The notes under the pieces: model-generated
What the model saw: only the letters and a program-made list of their open reading frames with translations
Databases searched by the model: none
Told to the model about the DNA's origin: nothing
Position numbers and translations under genes: made by a program
Assembly (NCBI RefSeq): GCF_000166195.2
Contig: NZ_CM001403.1
Location: 62,001 to 126,000, forward strand
Origin: Mucilaginibacter paludis DSM 18603
GTDB taxonomy: Bacteria; Bacteroidota; Bacteroidia; Sphingobacteriales; Sphingobacteriaceae
Length of the DNA: 64,000 nt
Direction of reading: 5' to 3'
Shown: in pieces, positions 1 through 9,030 of the stretch
Numbering within the stretch: position 1 is the first letter of the stretch
How the letters are laid out: every line of letters starts with the position of its first letter

Positions 1-27
1 TTGAAAAGAAGTAATTAGACTATTGAT

Positions 28-933
28 ATGAGTAGAAACAAACTGGATTATTTAGACGATCTTGAAGCTGAGGCGATATATATTTTACGCGAAGTAGCAG
101 GTCAATTTGAAAAACCTGCCCTGCTGTTTTCGGGCGGTAAGGATTCCATTACCCTGGTACGCCTTGCCGAAAAAGCTTTCAGGCCGGGTAAATTTCCTTT
201 CCCGCTGGTACATATCGATACCGGCCATAACTTCCCCGAGACGATTACCTACCGGGATGAGATGGTAAAACGTATTGGCGAAAAATTGATTGTAGGCTAT
301 GTTCAGGATTCTATCGACCAGGGCAAGGTAGTAGAGCAAAAAGGCAAAAATGCCAGCCGCAACGCCTTGCAAACCGTTACCTTGTTAGATACCATTGCCG
401 AGCACCAGTTTGACGCCTGCATAGGCGGCGCACGCCGCGATGAAGAAAAGGCCCGTGCCAAAGAACGCATTTTTTCGGTACGCGACGAGTTTGGCCAATG
501 GGACCCTAAGCGCCAGCGCCCCGAGTTATGGAATATTTATAACGGCAAGATTCATAAAGGCGAAAATGTGCGGGTTTTCCCGATAAGCAACTGGACCGAA
601 CTGGATGTTTGGAACTACATACGCCGCGAAAACATCGCCCTGCCATCAATTTACTTTGCCCATGAGCGCGAGGTAATTACCCGCAACGGGCAACTGATGG
701 CAGCGGCCCCAGCTCTGAACATTGATGCCGATGATGTGGTAGAGCGCAAAAATGTACGTTTCCGTACCGTTGGCGATATGACTTGTACGGCGGCGGTAGA
801 ATCCTACGCGTTTGAAATTGACGACATCATCAGCGAGATAAGCGAATCAAAGATAAGCGAACGTGGCGCCCGTATGGACGACAAAGTAAGCGAAGCCGCC
901 ATGGAAGACCGTAAAAAAGGTGGGTATTTTTGA
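28..933 (+). CDS. cysD: Sulfate adenylyltransferase subunit 2 (CysD)
   Basis: Small subunit of ATP sulfurylase. It makes adenosine 5'-phosphosulfate from ATP and sulfate in the cytoplasm, with CysN supplying GTP hydrolysis. The PP-loop SGGKDS is at residues 35-40, and the family signature GGARRDEEKARAKER and the C-terminal segment ending DRKKGGYF are present. The length (301 aa) is normal for CysD. The ATG at 28 puts the PP-loop where the family has it. Its partner cysN follows on the same strand but 1.17 kb away instead of the usual few bases, because repeats fill the gap. The call is firm. Confidence 0.97.
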   Translation: MSRNKLDYLDDLEAEAIYILREVAGQFEKPALLFSGGKDSITLVRLAEKAFRPGKFPFPLVHIDTGHNFPETITYRDEMVKRIGEKLIVGYVQDSIDQGKVVEQKGKNASRNALQTVTLLDTIAEHQFDACIGGARRDEEKARAKERIFSVRDEFGQWDPKRQRPELWNIYNGKIHKGENVRVFPISNWTELDVWNYIRRENIALPSIYFAHEREVITRNGQLMAAAPALNIDADDVVERKNVRFRTVGDMTCTAAVESYAFEIDDIISEISESKISERGARMDDKVSEAAMEDRKKGGYF

Positions 934-2104
934 GTTGGAAGCGGGAAGACAGAAGCAGGAAGTGAGAGGCAGGAAGTAAGAGGTTGGTTGCCGGATACTT
1001 TTGAGTTGAAAATCTTAAATCAGGAGCCTCATGCGGAAGTTTTAAACAAATAACTTAAAGCGTCATTGGGAGCAACAATCCGTCTAACTAAAAAAAGATG
1101 ACGTTTGAACCTCGAAGACTATTAGGTGCAGAAAGAAAGTGCGAAGGCCCCGACTGCACGCCGGGCCGGGAGTTGGCCTGTGGGTGGAAGGATCGGGCAG
1201 TCTTGACGTTATTCACCTGTTGTTTGTTTTTTTTAAGGTGTTCATGAGCTCCCTACGGTCGGTATTGGTTACTTTTGTGTCAAGACAAAAGTAACAGCCC
1301 TTCACGCGGCGACTGAGCGTGCCGATGCTATAAATTAAGGATACTGATTATCAGAGCAAAAATAGACGCACTGATAATCAACACCTTAAAAAGACGTCAT
1401 GATAAGGTATGAAAGCAATCGCGCGGAGGCGTGTTCGCTTTGCATAAGTAGAGATTGCTTCGTTCCTCGCAATGACGAGTGGAGAGGAACAAAAGAGCTT
1501 AATCAGAACCTTAAAAAGGCCGCATTATAAGGTACGAAACAATCACACTGAGGCATGGTCGCTCTGCATAAGTAGAGATTGCTTCGTTCCTCGCAATGAC
1601 GCGTGGAGAGGGACAAAAGAGCTTATTGATAAGCAGAACCTTAAAAAGGTGTCATTATAAGTGACAGACCCCGCGGGCCGGGAAAAAACGCGGATGACGT
1701 TTGAACCTCGCAGACTGTTAGGTGCAGAAAGAAAAGTGCGCAAAAGCCCGACTGCACGCCGGGCCAGGAGCTGGCCTGTGGGCGGAAGGATCGGGCAGTC
1801 TTGACTTTTTGGTTACTTTTGTGTCAAGACAAAAGTAACAGCCCTTCACGCGGCGACTGAGCGTGCCGATGTAGTAAATTAAAAATACTGATTATCAGAG
1901 CAAAAATAGATGAACTGATAATCAACGCCTTAACAATATGTTATTATAAGGTACGAAACAATCGCACGGAGGCATGGTCGCTTTGCATAAGTAGAGATTG
2001 CTTCGTCCCTCGCAATGACGCGTGGAAAGAGGGACAAAAGAGCATATTGATAATCAGAACTTATAAATAGTGTCATGCCAAACAATGACACGCTAATATA
2101 ACAC
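934..2104. repeat. Duplicated intergenic repeat block between cysD and cysN
   Basis: This gap holds two direct copies of a composite repeat, about 1098-1500 and 1693-2043. Module A (1098-1207 and 1693-1805) contains the string CTGCACGCCGGGCC. Module B (from 1265 and 1809) holds a perfect 10-bp hairpin, GTTACTTTTG/CAAAAGTAAC (arms at 1268-1277 and 1286-1295 in copy 1). Module C carries AGAGATTGCTTCGTTCCTCG and occurs three times (about 1381-1500, 1507-1624, 1924-2043). Motifs close to module C (a GTCATTGCGAGGAACGAAGC-like core) are known as dispersed intergenic repeats in many bacteria. A purine-rich tract lies at 936-985. Short open frames here are repeat translations and not genes. Confidence 0.9.
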
Positions 2105-3355
2105 ATGGATATTCTAAAATTTTTAACAGCCGGTAGTGTTGATGATGGTAAAAGCACCCTGATTGGGCGCTTGTTGTACGACAGCGAATCTATTTTGGTT
2201 GACCAACTGGAGGCTTTACAACGATCAAACCGTAAAAACGACGATGGCACCATTGACCTGGCCATTTTAACCGATGGCCTGAAAGCCGAGCGCGAGCAGG
2301 GCATCACCATTGATGTAGCCTATAAATATTTCCAGACGGAAAAGCGCAAATTTATTATTGCCGATACGCCGGGGCATATCCAATATACCCGTAACATGGT
2401 TACAGGTGCATCAAACGCCGATTTGGCCATTATATTGATTGATGCCCGCAAAGGTGTTATTGAGCAAACTATACGCCACTCGTACCTGGTATCGTTACTG
2501 GCGCTGCAACATGTGGTAGTTGCCGTTAACAAAATGGATATGGTGGATTATGACGAGGCTGTTTTTAACAAAATTGTTGATGATTACCGGGCCATGGCTG
2601 CTAAGCTAAACCTGGGCGAGGTAACTTATATTCCGGTTAGTGCTTTAAAAGGTGATAACATTGTTTATAAATCAGACAGGATCAACTGGTATGATGGCAA
2701 AAGCTTGTTGGACCATTTAGAGACCGTGAGCATTGCGGTAGATGACAGCGCCGACCACGCCCGCATGCCTGTGCAATGGGTAGTGCGCCCCCAAACAGAA
2801 GAATTACATGACTACCGCGGCTACGCAGGTCGTATTTTAAGTGGCTCGTTCCATGTAAACGATAAAATTACCGTGTTGCCTTCGGGATTTAGCTCCTCTA
2901 TCAGTAAAATTGAAATTTTTGATCAGCAACCATCGGAGGCTTCGGCAGGGCAATCGGTTACTTTGCATTTGAAAGACGAGATCGATATCAGCCGCGGTGA
3001 TACTCTGGTTAACGCCGAGCATCACCCCAAGGTATCACAACTGATTGAGGCCGACCTGTGCTGGATGGATACCAAACCTATGGATACCTCGCTGACCTAC
3101 CTGGTGCAGCATAACAGCAAAACAACACGTTGCCGAATATATGAGGTATTATATAAAGTAAATATCAATACCCTGGAACAAGTTGCTGCCGATAGCTTTA
3201 ACCTGAACGATATTGGCCGCATTGTAATTAAAACCGCCGAGGCTTTGGCCTTTGACCCCTACCAGGAAAACAAAGCAAATGGTGGCGCTATTATAATTGA
3301 TAGCCGTACCAACCTAACTGTTGGGGCACTGATGTTCAGAAATATAGCGGATTAA
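2105..3355 (+). CDS. cysN: Sulfate adenylyltransferase subunit 1, GTPase (CysN)
   Basis: Regulatory GTPase subunit of ATP sulfurylase, an EF-Tu-like translational GTPase. G1 is GSVDDGKST (residues 10-18), G3 DTPGH (87-91) and G4 NKMD (142-145), followed by beta-barrel domains. At 416 aa it is CysN alone, without the C-terminal APS kinase domain of fused CysNC proteins. It works with CysD, encoded upstream beyond the repeat block. Whether the two genes still share a transcript across 1.17 kb of hairpin-bearing repeats cannot be told from sequence. Confidence 0.97.
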   Translation: MDILKFLTAGSVDDGKSTLIGRLLYDSESILVDQLEALQRSNRKNDDGTIDLAILTDGLKAEREQGITIDVAYKYFQTEKRKFIIADTPGHIQYTRNMVTGASNADLAIILIDARKGVIEQTIRHSYLVSLLALQHVVVAVNKMDMVDYDEAVFNKIVDDYRAMAAKLNLGEVTYIPVSALKGDNIVYKSDRINWYDGKSLLDHLETVSIAVDDSADHARMPVQWVVRPQTEELHDYRGYAGRILSGSFHVNDKITVLPSGFSSSISKIEIFDQQPSEASAGQSVTLHLKDEIDISRGDTLVNAEHHPKVSQLIEADLCWMDTKPMDTSLTYLVQHNSKTTRCRIYEVLYKVNINTLEQVAADSFNLNDIGRIVIKTAEALAFDPYQENKANGGAIIIDSRTNLTVGALMFRNIAD

Positions 3356-3404
3356 GATTTTTTTGGGAGATAAAGATCCCGGGAAAACTTTTACCTTAGT
3401 GCTT

Positions 3405-3743
3405 ATGGATAAACGTTTTAAATGGAGGATACAGCTTGCCGCTATTTTGACAGCGATAGGCTCACTTTATTATCTTATATTTTTATTTTACCTAAGCGGG
3501 GGTGCCCCCATTGAAAGGATACACTCCAAAATAACGGATGGTTGGCCCGACATATTGGCTGATAATGTGCCCTTAATATCGCCTGCATTTTTAGTTTTTG
3601 GGTTATTGCTCTGGTACTCGTATTATTTAAAAAACCTACCTAAACCGCAAGCGGAACCAGAGTACAAATTTGAATTTAACAAAGTAAATGCAAGCGAACA
3701 GGCCGGAAAAAAGATTAAAATACAAGAAGCGGAAAAAGAATAA
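3405..3743 (+). CDS. Small two-helix membrane protein, unknown
   Basis: No family recognised. From the ATG at 3405 the product is 112 aa. It has a basic N-terminus (DKRFKWR), one hydrophobic segment near residues 8-30, a second near 60-80, and a charged C-terminal tail rich in Lys and Glu. The frame also opens at a TTG at 3363, but the ATG is preferred because it places the first helix close to the N-terminus. It lies 50 bp after cysN on the same strand and could be cotranscribed. Location is inferred to be the inner membrane. Confidence 0.6.
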   Translation: MDKRFKWRIQLAAILTAIGSLYYLIFLFYLSGGAPIERIHSKITDGWPDILADNVPLISPAFLVFGLLLWYSYYLKNLPKPQAEPEYKFEFNKVNASEQAGKKIKIQEAEKE

Positions 3744-3829
3744 CAATTGTTGACAATAAAATTACATGTTTAAACAACAATTTGTTTTAGTTTGTGTTAT
3801 AATTTAAATTAAACCAAAAAACTACCATT

Positions 3830-4363
3830 ATGGCAACTACAAAATGGGTATTAGACCCAATGCACTCCGAAGTACAGTTTAAAATTAAACACCTTGTAAT
3901 TTCGACAGTAACAGGCTCTTTTAAAAAATTTGAAGGCTCAGTAGAAACTGAAGGCGATACCTTTGAAGGTGCAACTGTTGAATTTGCATTAGATGTGGAT
4001 AGTATCGACACTAACCAGGAACAACGCGACGGTCACTTAAAATCGGCTGAATTTTTTGATGCTGAAAAATACCCTAAGATTAGCTTTAAATCAACTTCGC
4101 TTGAAAAAGTTGACGATGAAGATTATAAATTAAACGGCGACCTGACCATTAAAGATGTAACTAAACCGGTATCACTGGATGTTGAATTTGGCGGAACAGC
4201 TACCGATTTTTATGGTAACTTAAAAGCTGGTTTTGAAATTAAAGGTAAAATTAACCGTAAAGAGTTTGGCTTGGTTTGGGATGGTGTTACAGAAGCTGGC
4301 TCAATTGTTTTAGGCGAAGATGTGAAACTAACCATTAACGTACAATTTGCAAAACAAGCTTAA
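3830..4363 (+). CDS. YceI family protein
   Basis: A 177-aa YceI-domain protein, a lipocalin-like beta-barrel family that binds isoprenoid-type lipids. The family pattern starts at the N-terminus (WVLDPMHSEVQFKIKHLVIS) and includes FKSTSLEKVDDEDYKLNGDL and KINRKEFGLVWD. No signal peptide is seen, so this copy looks cytoplasmic, unlike periplasmic E. coli YceI. A rho-independent terminator follows at 4392-4420, so the gene probably forms its own unit. Confidence 0.9.
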   Translation: MATTKWVLDPMHSEVQFKIKHLVISTVTGSFKKFEGSVETEGDTFEGATVEFALDVDSIDTNQEQRDGHLKSAEFFDAEKYPKISFKSTSLEKVDDEDYKLNGDLTIKDVTKPVSLDVEFGGTATDFYGNLKAGFEIKGKINRKEFGLVWDGVTEAGSIVLGEDVKLTINVQFAKQA

Positions 4364-4391
4364 ATAGTTCTGCAAATTTATATATGATATT

Positions 4392-4420
4392 AAGCCGTCC
4401 TGTTTAGGGACGGCTTTTTT
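4392..4420 (+). terminator. Rho-independent terminator after the YceI gene
   Basis: A 9-bp perfect stem (AAGCCGTCC at 4392-4400 with GGACGGCTT at 4408-4416) has a 7-nt loop and runs into T6. It sits 28 bp after the YceI stop codon. Confidence 0.9.
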
Positions 4421-4500
4421 ATTTTTAGTAGTTTTGCCAAAGCAAAAAATAACTTTGATAAGTATTTTATCGGAACAGATATTGCTCTACATCTCCTATC

Positions 4501-5121
4501 ATGCTAATAAAAATTTATCCTGAAAACCCTAATGAAAAATCTATCGATCAGGTTGTACAGATTTTAAAAAGAGGGGGCCTCATTATTTATCCTACTGATA
4601 CCGTGTATGGCCTTGGTTGTGATATTACCAATCCAAAAGCCATTGACGCCATTTGTAAAATAAGGCACATCAAACCAGAAAAGGCAAATTTCTCGTTTAT
4701 CTGTTACGATCTGAGCCATATCTCCGATTATATAAAACCAATTGATAACGCCACCTACCGGGTTTTAAAAAAAGCCTTGCCAGGGCCTTTCACTTTTATA
4801 TTCAACGCCAACAGCCATGTACCCAAGCTATTAAGCTCCAATAAAAAAACGGTTGGTATCCGCGTGCCCGATAATAACATAGCCCGCGAAATTGTAAAGG
4901 CTTTAGGCAACCCTATCCTATCAAGCTCCATCAGGGACGAAGACGAGATTATTGAATACAGCACCGACCCCGAACTGATACACGAAAAGTACGAAGGGCT
5001 TGTTGATTTGGTAATTGATGGTGGCTACGGCGATAATGTCCCATCTACAGTAGTTGATTGTACTACCGGCGATTTTGAAATTATCCGCGAAGGTAAGGGA
5101 GATTTGGAGTTGTATTTGTGA
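4501..5121 (+). CDS. YciO-type Sua5/YrdC family protein
   Basis: A 206-aa Sua5/YrdC/YciO-domain protein. The nucleotide-binding opening reads GGLIIYPTDTVYGLGCD (residues 25-41). The segment after the KIR motif reads KPEKANFSFICYDLSHI, and LPGPFTFIF, KKTVGIRVPD and PSTVVDCT follow in order. The text resembles YciO more than YrdC/TsaC, which make threonylcarbamoyl-AMP for the tRNA t6A modification. The role of YciO proteins is less settled, so I do not assign tsaC. Confidence 0.85.
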   Translation: MLIKIYPENPNEKSIDQVVQILKRGGLIIYPTDTVYGLGCDITNPKAIDAICKIRHIKPEKANFSFICYDLSHISDYIKPIDNATYRVLKKALPGPFTFIFNANSHVPKLLSSNKKTVGIRVPDNNIAREIVKALGNPILSSSIRDEDEIIEYSTDPELIHEKYEGLVDLVIDGGYGDNVPSTVVDCTTGDFEIIREGKGDLELYL

Positions 5122-5213
5122 TTGAAGCTGGAAGTAAGAAGATAGAGGCAGGATGCAAGGAGCAAGATGACGTTCTTCAGATTGTAATTGATATCCATTT
5201 TTACCTAAGTTGC

Positions 5214-5975
5214 TTACAAGACACCAGATGGTGGATTACCGGCCGCAGCAGCAGTTTTCAGACCTGTGGTGGCTGAAGCTAAAACAATACCTAAAAGGGC
5301 GCCTGAGATGGCTGTTACCAATATATTCCAATATTTATGAACCGGTAATCCCAAAACTACCCTCAACGATAATATGATAAAAATGCTGATGCCTACGATT
5401 GGCCAGTAGTGACAGTTTTGGGGATGCTGCTTAGTTGAGGCCTGCAAAGGCAATTTACAGATAGCCGCAATAATAATTGCCCCACCAACCAACGTACTTA
5501 AATGCTGAACAGCTTTGTATAGTGGTATTTGAAAAAATAGTATTTTGACTGGCGATGCCATATTAAAATACTCAACAAAATACCCCGTGACGTGGGTAAA
5601 GCTATCCCATAATAAATGTGATGTACCGCCAATTAGTATAGATAAAACTACAACAGGTAAATTTTGCTTAGCATACCGGCTCCAGTTAAAAGCAGCGTAC
5701 CCGGCAAAGCGATGATATAATTCCCTCGGTAAATTAGCTATAAACGCAGCCTTAACCGTATTATGGTAAACAAAGGCCAACATCATAGCAACAGGCACAT
5801 CAAACCAAAGCAAACCCAACCAGGTATGGCTGTAGATGCTGTATACTTTCATCCGGAAAAAGTACTCAAAATCAGGTGCAACACGTCCAGCTACTAAACC
5901 CGTTAACGAAACCCAGCGTTTAGGTAAATAACTTAGCGGTAAAACTATTGCCGGATGTGAAAAAGTTAAGGGCAT
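5214..5975 (-). CDS. DUF4184 family integral membrane protein
   Basis: 253 aa starting MPLTFSHPAIVLPLSYLP, the typical opening of DUF4184 proteins. HLLWDSFTH, a His/Asp-rich motif near residue 120, and at least five hydrophobic segments follow. Members are predicted polytopic membrane proteins of unknown function; the His/Asp motifs recall metal-dependent membrane hydrolases, but that is only suggestive. It is convergent with the YciO gene, with no clear operon partner. Confidence 0.8.
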   Translation of the reverse strand: MPLTFSHPAIVLPLSYLPKRWVSLTGLVAGRVAPDFEYFFRMKVYSIYSHTWLGLLWFDVPVAMMLAFVYHNTVKAAFIANLPRELYHRFAGYAAFNWSRYAKQNLPVVVLSILIGGTSHLLWDSFTHVTGYFVEYFNMASPVKILFFQIPLYKAVQHLSTLVGGAIIIAAICKLPLQASTKQHPQNCHYWPIVGISIFIILSLRVVLGLPVHKYWNILVTAISGALLGIVLASATTGLKTAAAAGNPPSGVL

Positions 5976-6010
5976 GGGTGATTGGGCAATTGTGAAAAAA
6001 ATTCGGGATC

Positions 6011-6271
6011 CTATTTGTAAACGTCTTTGCGATGGCCTGCTTTTAAGATATGAATAATCAATTCATGATCCTGAATGCTGTAAATAACCCTGTAGTCGTT
6101 AATACGTATACGATATAGATTTTAAAATCCCGAGAGCTTTTTTACACCCGGAGGACGAGGACTTTGAACAAGCATAATAAACTCCTGATACAATTTTTCG
6201 ACTATTGAAAGAGGGAGCCCAGCTATTTCCTTTTCGGCTGACTTCTTGATAAGCATGGTGTATTCAGCCAT
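6011..6271 (-). pseudogene. RelE/ParE toxin gene with an in-frame stop
   Basis: Reading from the ATG at 6271 gives an 86-codon RelE/ParE-like toxin. It opens MAEYTMLIKKSAEKEIAGLP, continues PPGVKKLSGF, then NLYRIRINDYRVIYSIQDHE, and ends with HRKDVYK. Codon 50 is TAA (6122-6124), inside the otherwise colinear LSGF-x-NLYRIR stretch where relatives have an ordinary residue. No frameshift is needed, so one substitution (for example AAA to TAA) explains it. The ATG directly abuts the antitoxin stop (TAGATG). The toxin is probably inactive unless the stop is read through; a sequencing error is also possible. Confidence 0.8.
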
Positions 6272-6457
6272 CTATTTTTTTGACGCAATAATTCTTTCCA
6301 TCACAACCCGATATTCTTCTTGCGGTTCACTCAATCGTTGTTGTGCCTCAAGTCCGTCTAAAAAATCCTCTAATTGCTCGCCGTATGTTTTAATATCAAT
6401 AACAACCGCCGATTTTTCGCCGTTGTCGTCTGTAATATATTGAATCCCTTTCATCAT
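6272..6457 (-). CDS. Antitoxin of a RelE-type toxin-antitoxin pair
   Basis: 61 aa, acidic: MMKGIQYITDDNGEKSAVVI, then IDIKTYGEQLEDFLDGLEAQ. The beta-strand opening followed by a charged helix fits the Phd/YefM/RelB-like antitoxins that precede RelE toxins. The stop codon abuts the toxin start, the standard antitoxin-toxin order. The frame is intact while the toxin carries a nonsense codon, as expected when the toxin is lost first. The exact antitoxin family is uncertain. Confidence 0.75.
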   Translation of the reverse strand: MMKGIQYITDDNGEKSAVVIDIKTYGEQLEDFLDGLEAQQRLSEPQEEYRVVMERIIASKK

Positions 6458-6470
6458 ATAAATTTACAAA

Positions 6471-7286
6471 TTATTTCAACAAGGGGTCTTTCTCTTTAGT
6501 AAATACGTTGTAAACCATCTTATCTAAAAACGCAGGCAAAAACTTACTCAAAAAAACGGTGAGCTTACCTTGCAAAGTCATGATGATGGTGCGCTTGCGG
6601 CTCTCCACGCCGTTTACAATCAGTTTGGCTACTTCTTCGGCAGTCATCATCTTGCCTTCGTCCATGCTGCTTTCGCCTTGCTGGCTGCCATCTTTGGCTA
6701 AGGCCGTATTACGAATATTGGATGCCGTAAACCCGGGGCAGGCCGTCATCACATGTACGCCGGTTTTAAGTGTTTCCACGCGGAGCGCATCCAGAAAACC
6801 GTTCATCGCAAATTTAGAAGCCGAATAACCGGTGCGGCCGGGCAAACCTTTGTAACCGGCAATGGAAGATACACCTACAATACTGCCTTTGGTATTGATG
6901 ATGTAAGGCAGCGCGTGTTTGGTACAATAAACCGTTCCCCAAAAGTTAACGTCCATTAAGGTTTTCAGTACATCAAGGTCCACATCTTTTAACAGCGCCC
7001 GCATAGATATACCTGCATTATTAACTAAAATATCAATATGGCCAAATGTTGTTATAGCTTGTTTAACCAACGCTTTACAATCATCTTCGTGGGCTACATC
7101 GCACCTTACGGCAACGGCTTTAATATTGTATTGCTTTTCGAGCCCCTGCCCTATTTCGCACAGGGTAACATACTGCCTTGCACCCAATACCAGGTTAGCA
7201 CCGCGGCGGGCAAACTCTTCGGCCATGGCCTTGCCTATCCCGGATGAGGCGCCGGTTATCATAACTACCTTATTTTTTAAGCTCAT
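6471..7286 (-). CDS. Short-chain dehydrogenase/reductase
   Basis: A 271-aa classical SDR oxidoreductase. The cofactor motif TGASSGIG is at residues 11-18, NNAG at 89-92, and the catalytic Ser-Tyr-Lys appears as VSSIAG near 139-144 with YSASK at 154-158. It uses NAD(H) or NADP(H); substrate cannot be read from sequence. The C-terminal basic hydrophobic tail (VFLSKFLPAFLDKMVYNVF) may associate with membrane. It lies 14 bp after recR on the same strand, so the two are probably cotranscribed. Confidence 0.9.
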   Translation of the reverse strand: MSLKNKVVMITGASSGIGKAMAEEFARRGANLVLGARQYVTLCEIGQGLEKQYNIKAVAVRCDVAHEDDCKALVKQAITTFGHIDILVNNAGISMRALLKDVDLDVLKTLMDVNFWGTVYCTKHALPYIINTKGSIVGVSSIAGYKGLPGRTGYSASKFAMNGFLDALRVETLKTGVHVMTACPGFTASNIRNTALAKDGSQQGESSMDEGKMMTAEEVAKLIVNGVESRKRTIIMTLQGKLTVFLSKFLPAFLDKMVYNVFTKEKDPLLK

Positions 7287-7300
7287 TAATTTGTTGTTGT

Positions 7301-7918
7301 TTATTTGGATACGGCGCTGTCGTACGGCACGCGTGTGGTAATAGATCGCCCTAAAGTGATCTCGTCTACATATTCCAGCTCGCCGCCAAAGGCAATGCCA
7401 CGGGCAATAGTTGATATATGGATGTTAAATTCTTTCAATCGCTTGTGCAGGTAAAAAATGGTGGTATCGCCCTCCATAGTAGCGCTTAGGGCAAAAATCA
7501 CTTCTTTCACCTCGTCAGTACGTAAACGTTCTATTAACGAGTCTACCTCCAGGTCTGCCGGGCCAATGCCATCCATCGGCGAGATGAGCGCACCCAGCAC
7601 ATGGTACAATCCGTTATACTGACTGGTATTTTCCACCGCCATTACATCGCGGGTATCCTCAACCACACAAACCAGTGATCGATCTCGCTTAGGCGCCGAA
7701 CAGATCTCGCACACCGGCAAATCCGAAATATTATGGCAAACCTCACAAAATTGAATTTCGTTCCGCAGCTTGCTTATCGCTTTGCTAAAACTTTCAACCT
7801 CTTCTTTCTCCTGATTTAATAAATGCAACACTAACCTTAATGCCGTTTTTTGCCCCACTCCCGGCAGTTTGCTAAACTCGGCCACTGCCGCCTCCAATAA
7901 CTTCGACGAAAAGTTCAT
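7301..7918 (-). CDS. recR: Recombination protein RecR
   Basis: 205 aa, normal RecR length. It has the N-terminal helix-hairpin-helix (KLPGVGQKTALRLVLHLL), a four-Cys zinc finger (C58, C61, C70, C73) and then a Toprim domain (VCVVEDTRDVMAVENT, with HVLGALISPMDGIGP). RecR works with RecO and RecF to load RecA at gaps in damaged DNA. It is followed directly by the SDR gene. Confidence 0.97.
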   Translation of the reverse strand: MNFSSKLLEAAVAEFSKLPGVGQKTALRLVLHLLNQEKEEVESFSKAISKLRNEIQFCEVCHNISDLPVCEICSAPKRDRSLVCVVEDTRDVMAVENTSQYNGLYHVLGALISPMDGIGPADLEVDSLIERLRTDEVKEVIFALSATMEGDTTIFYLHKRLKEFNIHISTIARGIAFGGELEYVDEITLGRSITTRVPYDSAVSK

Positions 7919-8253
7919 GACGCTAAATTAAGGTTTTTACGTGAGCGTTCATAACAGGTTATGTCATATAGTCCGTGGTTGATGGGCCATATTCCAGGGC
8001 ATTATACCACAGCTCTTTGAAAGCCTGTTGACAATTAACATAACAGAAACAGTAATAAGGCCGGTAGCCACAGTACAGGTAAACGTGGGTAGCCTAAGGG
8101 AGATCAAAACCAATCACCACAGTAGGGCATTAAATAATAACTCACTAACCTAATAACCCATTAACTTAATAACCACAACTATCAACCAAATCTTTGTCAC
8201 AAAACACCCTATAATAGTCCTGTTTCGCCATTATCGTTTTCATCCGGACTGCT
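7919..8253. other. Gap between recR and the DinB-like gene
   Basis: About 330 bp between divergent genes. No ORF or RNA is recognised. Near 8131-8175 there is a short low-complexity run of AATAAC/ATTAAC-type words. Promoters for recR (leftward) and the DinB-like gene (rightward) are expected here. Confidence 0.5.
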
Positions 8254-8261
8254 TAACTTTG
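8254..8261 (+). promoter_or_regulatory. Candidate -7 box upstream of the DinB-like gene
   Basis: TAACTTTG matches the Bacteroidetes -7 consensus TAnnTTTG and sits 26 bp before the ATG at 8288. No good TTTG -33 box is seen at the expected spacing, so the call is tentative. Confidence 0.4.
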
Positions 8262-8287
8262 ATACAAAGCCAACTGCAAAAATCAAA

Positions 8288-8728
8288 ATGGAAACCATTT
8301 TTAACGATACCGATCGCGAAGAATTAATCAGCCGGATCAGCTTGCTAAACAACCAAAGCCAGCCCCAATGGGGCCGGATGACGGCATACCAGATGCTGCG
8401 GCATTGCGTACAATGGGAAGAGATGGCCCTGGGAAAAACACAATACAAGCAAACATTTATTGGCCGTCTGTTTGGAAAAATGGCCTTAAAGGATATGCTT
8501 AAAGACACGCCCATTAAGCATAACCTGCCCACCGTTCCGGCGTTTAAAGTCAGCCAGGAAGGCGATGCCTCAGCAGAAAAAGAAACTTTGATTGCACGGA
8601 TACAAGAGCATGCCCGTTTGCCCGAAGTCGATTTTGTGCATCCTTTTTTTGGCCACCTCAACAGCCAGCAAGGTGGCATTATTGCCTATAAACACGCCGA
8701 TCATCACTTAAAACAGTTTGGTATTTAA
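8288..8728 (+). CDS. DinB-like protein (DUF1569 type)
   Basis: 146 aa with the four-helix DinB-like pattern. WGRMTAYQMLRHCVQW provides one conserved His, HPFFGHLNSQQGG is the middle signature, and YKHADHHLKQF is the C-terminal His motif. These histidines form the metal site in the DinB/YfiT fold, whose members include thiol-dependent transferases. DUF1569 members are uncharacterised and no substrate is proposed. Confidence 0.75.
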   Translation: METIFNDTDREELISRISLLNNQSQPQWGRMTAYQMLRHCVQWEEMALGKTQYKQTFIGRLFGKMALKDMLKDTPIKHNLPTVPAFKVSQEGDASAEKETLIARIQEHARLPEVDFVHPFFGHLNSQQGGIIAYKHADHHLKQFGI

Positions 8729-9014
8729 GTACCCTTGAGTAACAGCGTACACCCGGCATGGCAGACTTTTTAAGCCCCGTTTACCGGGCTACCGGGGGTG
8801 GTTAGGTGGGGAACTTTCCGCGGCGATTAATCAATTTGCAAAGTCTACAATAACTCTGTTATAACACATCAGCTCACCTTGCCAAGCTGTTTTTCTCCGC
8901 TCATTAAGCCTAAAACAGCCATTAATCTCTAAATATTACTATTCTGTTTATAAATAGCCCACTTTACCAACAACTTTTTCGGCATGGCAGCAAGCATTAA
9001 ACAAATCTGCATTG
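8729..9014. other. Gap before the RRM gene
   Basis: No gene recognised. A GC-rich stretch near 8780-8810 can fold (CCCCGTTTACCGGGCTACCGGGG), but it lacks a T tract and does not look like a clear terminator. Confidence 0.4.
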
Positions 9015-9022
9015 TATATTTG
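9015..9022 (+). promoter_or_regulatory. Candidate -7 box directly before the RRM gene
   Basis: TATATTTG fits TAnnTTTG exactly and ends 8 bp before the ATG at 9031, implying a leaderless or nearly leaderless mRNA. No TTTG box is seen 19 bp upstream. The same octamer serves as the -7 box at both tRNA-Ala loci in this window. Confidence 0.45.
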
Positions 9023-9030
9023 CCCCATAT

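Noticed and set aside
1472..1743. Two short open frames on opposite strands in the cysD-cysN gap
   Set aside because: They translate module C of the intergenic repeat (SRDCFVPRND-type text), which recurs three times here; this is repeat translation, not a gene.
1098..2043. Possible CRISPR array from repeated units
   Set aside because: Units are long (over 100 bp), few, imperfect and have no regular unique spacers; no cas genes are near.
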